DNA of 64,000 nucleotides from the NCBI RefSeq assembly GCF_914767665.1, contig NC_059503.1, positions 37,448,001 to 37,512,000 of the forward strand. Direction: 5' to 3'. This document shows, one piece after another, positions 13,634-26,400 of the stretch. The stretch comes from Harmonia axyridis (taxonomy: Eukaryota > Arthropoda > Insecta > Coleoptera > Coccinellidae). How positions within the stretch are numbered: the stretch's first letter is position 1; each line of letters starts with the position of its first letter. The notes below the pieces were generated by a model, which was not told the origin of the DNA, searched no databases, and worked only from the letters and a program-made list of their open reading frames with translations. Made by a program: the position numbers and the translations under genes.

Positions 13634-16600
13634 AAATCAAGAAAAATTAAGCTTTCAAAAAATGGCACAGAAATCTAGTGTTCTCATTTGAAAAAACATA
13701 ACTTTGGGTCGTAGCTTCGTAATTAAAGACCCTTTTGAAAAGACAAGCACGCCACTGGATTCTACGTGTACATATTCATTTCAGTTGAATAAAACATAAA
13801 AATATTAAAAAAATTAAGAATTTATGAATATTCACCTTTTCTTCCAGTCATTTCTGCTACATGCTCTGGACCTCCAAAGCTATCAATTAGCTCATCAAGT
13901 GTATTTTTGGGTAAACTTTTACCAAGTTCTTCGATGCCTTTGAGCAATTCCTCCTTCATTTGGTTAGCTTCTTCAATATCATATGATGAAGGTAAATTGG
14001 GTTTCTCTTCTTTTTCAATTTCTATAAAAAAGTTGAATTAGATGTTGAATTAAAAAAAAAGAAAACTTGGTCACAAAAGTTATTTGAATTTGTTCATATT
14101 GACACAAATGTAAAGGATCAAATACAATTGAATAACCTTTGAAATATTTAACATTAAACATACTTGTTGCAGTCTCATATTTATTCATATTATTTTTGAA
14201 AATGAAATTGATCATATTATTGACTTTTTGGTTTTCTTCAAATTCTCTCTGTTTCTTCTCAAGTCTTTCTTTTTCGCTATTATTACTTGAATCACTACTG
14301 TAATCATCATCATCATCATCATTGTCAGAATCATCCTGATTACTATCTAGAGATTTCAAAAGATCTGTAAAAGAAAATAGACAAAATTAAGTTCAGAAAG
14401 CAATATTGACTTCATCCAAGTGAAAAGATTAAATCTCAAGATAACGAGCGTTCAAATAATTCGTGGTCAAGAGTGCTGTGACATTCTACTGATTTGAAGT
14501 TTCGTGTACAAAAGTTATGCGCATTAGATTGGCACAGCACACTAGACCACGAATTTAAAAGAACACTCGTTATAATAAAAGGTCAACAAAAATGCCATAA
14601 AATTTATATGGAAAATATATAATAATAATAATACAAATACAGTTTGTGTTGAATCTTCATGGTGAGCGCATGTGAATAGTTTCAACGTTCCTTCAGAATT
14701 TCTTTAAAAAAGTTATTGTTATTAGTTGACAAATTCGGTAAAACAGTATTCCTAAGCGAATTACTGCTAGCGCAGTGACTTCGAACCTTTTTTTTCATAT
14801 CAGAAATGTCCCAGGTCAGCGGCACCTCTACTTATACCTTTTCAGAAGGTGAAGAACCTAGAAACCACGAAGAATCAAAGCGTAAAAAAAGTGAGAAAAA
14901 GTCAACCAAAAACGCCACAGATACAAAGGGAAAAAAAAAACGATAATAAATCTCCTGATATCGTATTCAAACAACCCCAATCAATAAATGACCCAGAAAT
15001 TAATCAAAACATTTCTTCATCAATGGAAATTGATAAGGAAAATAATGAACAGTCAACATCTGCGATATCAACAAGAAATAATCAACAACAAAAAACATCG
15101 AAAACCAAATTAAACCAACCAAGTAAAATAATAATCAGAAACAAGAAAATATTGGGAATATTGGACACAATTTTATTCTATTGTTTAATTTGTAACAACG
15201 CCGACGTTTCGAAACAGTTCGTTTCTTTTTCAAGGCTAAAAAATATAAGGCATACAATGTGACTTAATATGATAACACATTACCTAGTTACGACAAACAA
15301 TATTGTACGCTTATTAAAATCATTAAGACAATTTTCAAGGAATCGAAATTCTTTCACACCTCATAAATTTGAAAAAGAAACGAACTGTTTCGAAACGTCG
15401 GCGTTGTTACAAATTAAACAATAGAATAAAAATGTGTCCAATATTCCCAATATTTTCTTATTTATTAAATAACAATGGATGATAACCAAGTAATAATAAT
15501 CAGAAACGTTCCAACCAAGATGAATGAAATCAAGGAGATGGAATATTCAAATTTATTTTATATTAATTCTGAAAACAATGAAATGGATAGAATAAAGATG
15601 TCGACCATTTGAAATACGAAATTTTCCAAGTCCAGAGATATAATTCTCAAAACCAAACACGGCTTTATACTCAAATCCAATACTAATAAAAAGGAATTTT
15701 AGAGCTAAAGAACGAGAAGAAAAAAGTCAGTTACAAGGAAGCATAAGCCTGTCCCAAGCCAGGTATAAAAGGGTGAGGGATCGAGGAGTAACAACGATTG
15801 GGGGTTGAAGCAATGGGTCTGTTCCCCATCATTCGGAAAACAAAAAACAGCAAAAAAATACAAACCAGCCTCGGAATTTGAATGGAAATTGCACTGCAAC
15901 GATATAAGGAAATGATTTTTGGCACATGGGATGTTCAAGGATTAAGTGGTAAATTGGAGGAAGTTGAGAAAATTATCAAACAGGGGAAAGTCAGCATTGC
16001 TGCTTTAACCGAAACAAATAAGAAAGGAAACGGTATCGAACAAGTTGGAGACTATATCCATATTTACAGCGGAGTCCCTAAAAGCAGTAGAGCAAGCAAG
16101 GGAGTATCCCTATTAATAAGAAAAGAACTCAAACATAAATTAACCGATTGGGAAGCTGTAAACGAGAGAATACACACAGACTGGAATTGGACGAGGAGGT
16201 CATCAGCGCAGCCCAAAAAGAAGTTATCCTCGCGAACACAAGACTGGTGAGGAAGTTCCTGACATCCCTCTGACCTGCTTTGGCAGAATCTGCCTGGCAG
16301 CGAAGAGTGTCCAACCCTATATGGTGAAGAGAAAAATAATATATATATATATATGAAATGAAACACACGCCAACAGACATCCTTACCTTCATGAACTTCC
16401 CCCTTATACAATAAAATTAATAAAATATAAAAGAAAGCTCTACAGGGAATAGTACATAAATAGAGATAATAATATGGTACAACAGTATAGAGAAAAAAAC
16501 TGGATTAATGCATGCAACAAAATGAATAATTCCAAAGGGAAAAATTTCTACAGAGAAGTGAATAAACTGTCCAAGTATAAATGACAACAGCAAGTACCAA

Positions 16601-19600
16601 TCCTATTTAATAGAAATACAAATAAAGAATATAAAACAGCAGAAGAAAAAGCTCACGCATTCGCAAACCACTATACAGATATCTTCAAATTCAACCATTA
16701 TAGCAGCTATGATCAAGAGAATCTACAAAATATAAATTCTTGGTAGGACAATTTCTTCAATAACTACAATTCTCTAGGAGGTAATTTTACAATAGAAGAG
16801 GCAGATTACTATGAACTACTTCATAGCAGCAAACTTGACTTTGCAGTCCATTCCGCACCTAGATATTTTCGAAAAATTCAGAGTTCAACTATTTTGTGAT
16901 GGCGCTCAGATATTGAAATGAGAGTAATTTTTGAGGAATTGACATCGACTATTCAGTAGCAGCTAAAATATTGAACTTGATGAACCAGTAATGTAGTGAA
17001 GCTTTTATTATTTTGTTTGATTAAAAATAATGGAAAGTTAAGGATATCTTTGATTTTTGATGAATTAGTATAATTGTTCAATTATAAAGAATACTTACCT
17101 CTCTGTTTTTTTCTCATCTTTTCTTGTTCAAGTTCCAAATTACGCACTCTAATATTCGGTTTGATGTTATCCACTTTAGCTTTTGATAGGGATGAAACAA
17201 TTTTATTTACATTGCTCTTGTTGCAAGAGGGAAAATGTTTCTCGACCAAGTTCTGGAATACTCCTACAAAATGTTGACTATTAAGAAGTTCAAATGAAAT
17301 GAAATATGACATACCTTTAGCTGTGGATACAAAATCCATTAGCTCGCCATCGCATTTTTCCAACTGATCTAATGTTCCAGCTTCTCCAGTGCTTTGGAGA
17401 CCAATCACCACACAATGATCATTAAATTTTATTGCATTATGAGCCAATTCCATTGCCTTATCCACTTTTGCAGCAATGCATAGATACTTAAAAAAACGTT
17501 GATGGGCTGACCAATATTGCCCCCACATGGATTTTTTCATGTTATTATTTGCGGAGACAAGATTAGCCGCTTTTGTGAATTTATTCAATGCATTTGTCCA
17601 CAGTTTAACACTAGAATTGTAGACCTCTACAAATTTTTCATCGAGTGAAACTTCTGTTATAGAAAATTTGACATCTTGAAAACTGAGTTGTCTTGCTATG
17701 TACATTCCTGCAGGAAATATGTATAAATAAAATTTAGAATATACCACAGATGCAACTTGTCCCGTCATGATCCACTACTTTAGTAGGTGAAAGATCTGAG
17801 CAAGCATGAAAATAAAAATTATTCTGGAGGTTAAACATTCAAATTAACCACCATAAATTGAAGAACTATATCCGAAAAATCGCTACTATACTGACCTCTC
17901 AGCTTCATGTCCATGGCTACAATTTCCATTCCCCCAACACCTTTTTTTTCCACAGCGCTTGCAAAATCATCAAATGTGACAAAGGTTGTACCTTTGCCCC
18001 ATAAACCTAATCTCGTCATGTAAGCCATATTTTTTGGTTCAGAAGCTCCTGTAGCAGAAGCATATAGCACACGAGCTTTTGATAAGGCTTCTTGAAGGTC
18101 TACCACCATTTGACCTGTTTTTGTAGATTTCATTGATCCACTCGGACACAAATTTTTTGCTTTATGGCACTCATCAAAAATCAGAAGTCCATCAAAATCC
18201 CTTCCACACCATTGGAGAATCTGATCCTTTCTATTGATATATTTTCCTTCAGACGAATTACTTTCTCCTATCAGAGAAGAGTAGGTGCAAAATAGCACGC
18301 CCTTTTTAACGCAACCGTTGATCTCGGAAGATAATTTGGCATTATATTTCATCTTATTCAATTGGTAGACCTTTATGTCTGATGCTCCGATATCATGAAG
18401 GTCTCTTTCAGCATCATATTTCAGATCGTTCGATATTGATACCCATACAGCCCTTTCTCTATTTTTTGCAAAGTTTTCCAAAATGATTCCTGCTATAGTT
18501 CTACCTTTGCCAACACCAGCACCATCGCCTGAAATGGATAATTAATTTTGTTCAAGATCCAATGAGAAAAAATTAAGTAAGTGAACACATAAAAGAAATA
18601 ACCAACCAAGATTCTTCAACTTCAGAAAACAAAATAAAAACCCAAACAAACTTATTTTCCACTTTCCAGTATTGGTTTTGATATAAATTTTCTTTTAATT
18701 TTTAGAAGTTACAAAATGTTGTTGTCCTTACCAATGAGAAATCCAGCTCGAAATCCATTAGGCAAAAATTGGTTATGAGCTTGTGAAGCATATGTGATAC
18801 TTTCCAATTGGAGAGCAGACAGTGCTCCACTTTCTATTATTTTCTTGGGTATTGATAACCTATACCATACATCAACAGGAGCTACAGATGAAAGAGATGC
18901 CGTTTCTACTACAGGATCTGGATGCTTACATCCCAATTTCAATTTTGAGGGCATATAAGTGGAATATGTCTCGGCTACTCCTAGCTCCATCATATCGTTC
19001 TCGACCTAGAAAATGTTAAATAATTAATGAGCGACTTGGAAACTTCTCATACTACTATTTCATATAAAGTGTCTTTGAATGCATTCTGTATAGTTTCTGG
19101 AGAAACAAAAGTTTCTCATTTGAGGTGTTTTGTAAAATTTTTCATGAATTCATGAAAAGTGTCAACTTTCATTCCAAAGTATAAAAATTTGAGACTAAAT
19201 ATACAGGGTGATTCACCGCCATGTACTATTAGACTTTTTTTTACAAGAATCCCATTGACTCATGAACCGTTGAGTTTTTATCCAAGGTATGGCATATTGC
19301 TGAAATTGTCATCAAAAAAGCTATCTACTGATGCAATAATATACTGGGTGTGCCATTTTAAATAAGGAAGTTGTAGTATGTTTCCGGTGTAACCTGAAGT
19401 TGCAGAGATCTGAAAATATTTCAGAGAGAGATCATTGTCTCAAACCCCAGCATGCAAATTTTGAGCACAAAATGATGATTAGTTTTCTCTAAACGTCTAA
19501 TAGACCATTGCGTTGAATCACCCTATATATCTTATATATGACAAGCATAAATCTCTATATTTATATAAAAGACACTAAGATTTACTTCACTTTCATTAGT

Positions 19601-20421
19601 GCTAGTTATATTTATTTGTACTAAAATTTATCTGATAATTTAGCTGACAACATTGATTAATGAAAGCATCTTCAATCTTACATCATCCATAGACACTGGC
19701 TTTCGTTTTGGAATCGAGGAATTTTCATTTTTCATAGGCATCATCAATCTTCTTTTTCCCTGATTAGGATTTTTGTTTGTTTGCAAAAATCCAGCAAGTG
19801 AAATATCTGAAATGATAAGAATACTTGTTATAAACACTGAATAGTTACTAAATAGATTGGATTGAATTAATAATTTTAAATTATTAGATATTTATTTGTG
19901 TTATTTCAAAAGATTGTTAAAGATAAAACAAAAAAAATAAAAATGCAGCAAATAATTACCCAGAGCTTCCTTCGAATTTATACTTCTATTTATTTGTGAG
20001 ATAACGTCCTTATAACACAATGTTGTTGATTTAGATATGGCATAGTTATTACCTAAAATGATAAATCAGTAAATGTAAACAATGTAAACAAATGTAAACA
20101 AGTGTAACAACACTTATCGCTAGTCAACTTTATTCATTCATTTTATTTTATTGTGAAACACTTTTTTCTGTAATTGTTGTTGAATAAAGGTTATTATTAT
20201 TATATATAAATATATATATTAGAGGTTAAGGGTGTTTCGAGACTTCTTCAGGATCGTACTGAAAGAATCGAAGGATTATTGTTTATATTGGATAGTTTCA
20301 ATATCTCAAACATATTTGTAATTATGGTAGTGTGTAGATTGACCACCTTCAGCATATATGTTTCTTTATTGATGTTATGCTCCTGTTTATGTCTTAGTAT
20401 TGTGAGTCCACTGTCTTTCAC

Positions 20422-20474
<53 letters not shown>

Positions 20475-23400
20475 TTAAAATTTTATATTTTATAGTACTT
20501 TCCTTAAGAAGTCTGCAAAGTTCGGACGAAATATAGAGCTGTTAATACAAATTGACTTTAACTAACTGCCCAATAGTCGAAACACTCTTAACCTCTAATA
20601 TTTTCTGACGACTAGTACCTCACATCTATAGAGGTCATTAGACAATGCTGATGAAATTCATTTTAAAAATAAAAATTCCAAAGTGGTTTGCTAGAATAGG
20701 CCAAAGCTTAAATTTAATTTAATTTACATAAAACTATATTTTCTATCATTCACTAAGTTCTAGGACTAGATGTATTTTTTTTTTATTTCTGAGATATCTG
20801 AAAAAATAAGCTAGATAGATTTTATGCGACATAAGAAGAATTAATATTTTATTTTACATGTACATACCTGTATCTTTTGAACTTCCAGGTATAGATATAT
20901 CATTCGGCATTGTGATTGGAGCAGTTCCATTGACTTTAGTCGGATTGAATCTATTATTTGTTTTTCCTTAAATATAAGAGGTAAATTAGCACCTTGTAAT
21001 TCTATTTAAAAAAATATTTAAATCTCCTTAATAATGTTATTAATTTCTTGTTATTTTATTGAAGTGGGTGTTAAGATGGGATGATTATGGGGTTGCACCA
21101 ATTAGGTAGTAGTTCAGTGTTGAATTCAGTGATTGATCGTAGTGATGACTCTTCGACTGATTCAAAAAAATTAAACAAAATTATATGAAATGACTCCAGA
21201 AAGACCCTATCAAATAACCCATGAATGGGATTTCAAAATGTGAAAGAAGGAATTATCGAGAATTCCCTATTCAAAGCTTATGCAATATTGGTACTTTCTA
21301 AATATGTGTATGATGTGCAGTTATTTCCTAACATATCTATATTACTTAAAGTATTTTTTAATCAACAGCTACGTCAGGAAGAACTTATTATACCTTCAAA
21401 AGACTGAAAACGTATTTAAGGAGTGAGAAGAGGGAAGTGACTGGGCTCGCTGTGTTGAATATTTATTATGATATTGAATTCGATAGTGAAAATATGTTAG
21501 CTATTCTAGGAATATTTAAAAATATTATATGTAGATAATATAATTATAAATATATTTATAAATATGATATTCATTTTAAAATATTCAAAATTATTTATTT
21601 TATTACTTTTTACTTTTTTATTTCGACCTTCAGTTCAATCTCCGAATTATAGAATGAGTTTTTCATATTTAATTTTTTTATTGTATAAACCCCACCAGTT
21701 ATGGAATTATGGAATAGTTTATATAAAAATAATTTACCAATTCTTTATATAAATACTCACCAACAATGTTGAATTTGGGTGTACTAGAATTAGCAATATT
21801 TGACATTCTTACAGCCCTATTACCATGGATATAACGCATACTACCTAAAAAAAATATTTCAGATAATTTTTTATTATATAAGATAAATTGTAGATTTCTG
21901 CAAAGAGAAAAGAAGCAATAAGGTAACCAAGGTTATTGAAACTAATAGGAATCACCTAAAAATGCTCAAAGATAATTCCAAAAATGTATCACATGTTAAT
22001 TCCAATTGGTACAGGGTGGACAAAAATACAATAGTTTTGTGTGTGCTCATAAAATAACGCGTAACATTCATTATTAGTTAAATTAACAATATTATCAAAA
22101 ATACTTATTGTCTAGCGGCAATTGGTTTGGATGTAACACTCTGTAGTTTGTTACATTTTTAGATTAATAAAAATGAGCTGTTTCCAAACATGGTTTGTTA
22201 CTTGTGGTCTAGCAGACAGAATATGAAAGAAATTATTTCTTATCAATTTAAAAAAACATAGTCGTCTAGTTTTTTGTGAAATGTCATTATTTGTTTAGTA
22301 ATTTATTGGTGTTCAATGACAGTTTAGTACTGCAATATTTTTGGTATTAGTGAATGTTTTAATTATTGCTTAGATTTGATTTATTATTTTTGTCCACCCT
22401 GTACCAATTGGAATCAACATGTGATACATTTTTGGAATCAGCTCAGCTAGAGTAATCGGAAAATTAAGACAAAATGGGGGTGTTCCATTTAAAAAAATGA
22501 CGGTGACGTCATTACTCGAACGTAATTCACCCTGTATATTAGATAATTATTTTAAAATACGGTAAATTAAAATCAGAAATCGACGTGTTTCAGGATTATT
22601 TCTTAAAATAGTCTGTTTAGCTAAAAATGAATTTGTTCCATACCTTACGGACACAGTGTATTACTCTCCTGAATAAATTGATTTGATTTGAATTTTTGAT
22701 AAGAACAGCACAACCAATTCTACTTTTAACCACATCGCTGAATAGGTAATCAAATTACCTTTCATTGGATGTATCACAATCCATATATTCCTATTTGAAA
22801 AAATTAAGTAGAAGGTTGCGGGGCGTAGGGGGTGAGAAATATCAAATTCAAAAAAGCACAGGATAAATAATTTTTGAAATCAAAAATCGACGGGTGCGAA
22901 GATTTTCCTTAATAATTTTTCTTACAAGAATTGTTGACGAGTTACGTTACTTTTTTGGGACGCTGTATGTTGAGCAATGTTAAACAAATTGAAAAATGAA
23001 AGCCAAGGAAAAGTTTCATATTTGTTTGTTATAATAGTATAACAAACAAATATGAAACTTTTCCTTGGCTTTCATTTTTCAATTTGGAATACCTTTTGTG
23101 CATCGTGGTTCATTTTAAAAATAAAAATTCCAAAGTGATTTGCTAGAATAGGCCAAAGCTTAAATTTAATTCAATTTATATAAAACTATATTTTCTATCA
23201 TTCACTATGTTCTAGGACTAGATGTATTTTTTTTTATTTCTGAGATATCTGAAAAAATAAGCTAGATAGATTTTATTCGACATAAGAAGAATTAATATTT
23301 TATTTTACATGTACATACCTGTATCTTTTGAACTTCCAGGTATAGATATATCATTCGGCATTGTGATTGGAGCAGTTCCATTGACTTTGGTCGGATTGAA

Positions 23401-26400
23401 TCTATTATCTGTTTTTCCTTAAATATAAGAGGTAAATTAGCACCTTGTAATTCTATTTAAAAAAATATTTAAATCTCCTTAATAATGTTATTAATTTCTT
23501 GTTATTTTATTGAAGTGGGTGTTAAGATGGGTTGATTTTGGGGTTGCACCAATTAGGTAGTAGTTCAGTGTTGAATTCAGTGATTGATCGTAGTGATGAC
23601 TCTTCGACTGATTCAAAAAAATTAAACAAAATTATATGAAATGACTCCAGAAAGACCCTATCAAATAACCTATGAATGGGATTTCAAAATGTGAAAGAAG
23701 GAATTATCGAGAATTCCCTATTCAAAGCTTATGCAATATTGGTACTTTCTAAATATGTGTATGATGTGCAGTTATTTCCTAACATATCTATATTACTTAA
23801 AGTATTTTTTAATCAACAGCTACGTCAGGAAGAACTTATTATACCCTCAAAAGACTGAAAACGTATTTAAGGAGTGAGAAGAGGGAAGTGACTGGGCTCG
23901 CTCTGTTGAATCTTTATTATGATATTGAATTCGATAGTGAAAATATATTAGCTATTCTAGGAATATTTAAAAATATTATAGATAATATAATTATAAATAT
24001 ATTTATAAATATAATATTCATTTTAAAATATTCAAAATTATTTATTTTATTACTTTTTACTTTTTTATTTCGACCTTCAGTTCAATCTCCGAATTATAGA
24101 ATGAATTTTTCATATTTAATTTTTTTATTGTATAAACCCCACCAGTTATGGAATTATGGAATATTTTATATAAAAATAATTTACCAATTCTTTATATAAA
24201 TACTCACCAACAATGTTGAATTTGGGTGTACTAGAATTAGCAATATTTGAAATTCTTACAGCCCTATTACCATGGATATAACGCACACTACCTAAAAAAA
24301 ATATTTCAGATAATTTTTTATTATATAAGATAAATTGTAGATTTCTGCAAAGAGAAAAGAAGCAATAAGGTAACCAAGGTTATTGAAACTAATAGGAATT
24401 ACCTAAAAATGCTCAAAGATATGAAATACACAAAAAAGCAAAGAAGTTAAGAATAAAGGCTTCATAACTCAGGGTCTGTTCCACAACTTGTGATAAAATC
24501 CGGATATAAATCTAGGGGTTAAAATATCTGCTGGAAAAATTTGTATAAAAAAATTTTTCTCCAACAAAATATTTTTCAGGTAGCCATCTGATAATTCAAT
24601 GGTAGGTCGGTTTGGTAGCATAGCTCATACCAACTTTGTCGCTATTACGATTTTGTCACTTTTGTTCCTGAATAACTATGGTTCTAGAGTAACTCTAGTT
24701 CACAGAAAACCTATCCACACAGACATTTGCACAAGGTCTCTAATTACCATCCACAACAAAAACGTAGAGAGCTCAATGTATATGTGGACCAAAATACCTT
24801 CAGAAAAAGCTAAATCGCTTGAGACAAGCCTTTTTATCCAACGCAGATCCACGCAACGTCCCCCAATCCGGTATCATAGTGTGGCATTGAGCTGCGAAGC
24901 GTGGCGACACATAAGTGTCTATGAAGTTGAAGGAAAAGTCTATAAAACATAAGTGTCTACCTTTTAAAATTTCCGACATATTTATATAGCTGAAAAGATA
25001 CTAAATAGTCCTATTACTCATAGTTTTGGAGTTATAAATTTTTGGAATTTTCCATCAGATTTTAGAATAACCAACTGCTAATTTAGGTAATCAAAAACTA
25101 GACCTGAATACTTCATAGCATATTCAAAAAAATGAACTTGTGTACTAATTTCTAAGATTTCGTGGATCTAAAGGCAAATCGTTAAAGTCGTCTTCGAAAA
25201 ACTCAAAAAGTTCTGTGTTCACACAAATCACTGTTGCGCCAAAAATATTTCAAGAAATAATATCCTCGCCTGGTCATGATATACTCATAGGAGGACACTT
25301 GTCTTAAAAAAAATTGATTATCTGCAGGATTAAAATATCTTAGCCACTTAATTTAGGTGTTGAATTATCTGGCCAGTTCACTTATCTGACATGTGTGACT
25401 TTATCAGCAAGAAGTGAAACAAGTCCCATGTCTTTGCACAATGATAACATGTAAGTATTAAACAATCAGACCATATAAATACCTTGCATTTGTAGTATTC
25501 CACATTTATTCATTTGATTATTTTTATTTACAATAAGAATTTTTCTTGCACTTCCTGTAGTCAAAAAACCTGAAAAATTTCAAAATATGAGATTAGATGG
25601 ATGTGAATTTATTATTTAATTAGGGGAAATGAGTATATTTTTAAACCGTTTCACTGATATATTGGAGAATAACATTTTCGTTTATTATAATTCAATAAAA
25701 TAATAATACACATACCAGGATTAGGTCCTTGAGTACCAGGATTAGGTCCTTGAGTACCAGGATTAGGTCCTTGAGTACCAGGATTAGGTCCTTGAGTATT
25801 CCTTCTCAATGATGTATTGCTATGCACAATGGGATCTTTTTCGCTTGCAATTTCAAATTTATTATTATTTATTAATTTTGGCACACCTGTAGAATGTTTT
25901 TAATTATAACACAAGAAACAGAACACAAAATGAGAAATATAAAACTGCATAAAAATTTATGCCAACATTCAATTACTTACCAATGGATTTTGTTGTACCA
26001 ATGATATTTGGATGTACCCTTACTGCACCCTTTATGTTAAAATTTGGTGTAACCCCTATTGAGATTGTAGGAATACCTTGTTTTATTGAAGATGAAATTA
26101 TTTTCTTATTGTCAACTAAAAAAAATTGTATAAATATCAAATTTAGTTTGTGGTGGTTATTAAAAAAAAAAAAAAAAAATAGCACACGAAATACATACCT
26201 GGTTGTGGCAATTTCAGTTTTGATATGGGAGTCATATTGGTGTTCACCATGGCATTCTTATTAAATAATAAACTATTATTAATCACAGATACAGCTTTAT
26301 CATTTTTTCTTTGGAGACCAACTGAAATTATAAGGAAAATTGATAAGATAAAAAGCATATGACATCAAAATTTGTAGTAAGTATAATTGTAATTCATAAA

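Larger units (their letters stand above)
11206..13775. mobile_element. fold-back element with long arms, carrying a Tc1 element
   Basis: The left arm (about 11206-11590, starting TA-CAGGGTGAGC) reappears inverted at about 13412-13775: the blocks ggacactgctctt, atttctatg, cataactttgggtc and cacgccactggattctac are all present in inverse order. The right arm lacks the final CAGGGTG end. The Tc1 element interrupts the element beside the left arm. The (TA)n tract at 13575-13631 interrupts the right arm. Confidence 0.65.

Noticed and set aside
14849..15262. Lysine-rich host protein
   Set aside because: The frame is split by an insert with target duplication and resumes beyond it, and LINE endonuclease sequence follows, so a LINE ORF1 relic is more likely.
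19640..19681. sno exon 21 read through to the stop at 19640
   Set aside because: A strong GTAAGA donor after 19682 gives the phase needed to join exon 22; the readthrough would truncate the protein before the ATPase domain.
21225..24199. Small plus-strand frames repeated at 21225-21407 and 23676-23858, and 21564-24199
   Set aside because: They are intron sequence of the duplicated segment read on the opposite strand; duplication alone explains their repetition.
24599..24952. 117-codon plus-strand frame in sno intron 15
   Set aside because: No domain, no start context or neighbouring exons; composition fits repeat-derived sequence.
25717..25801. CRISPR-like direct repeats
   Set aside because: The 21-bp units have no spacers, lie in an exon and encode TQGPNPG; it is a coding minisatellite.
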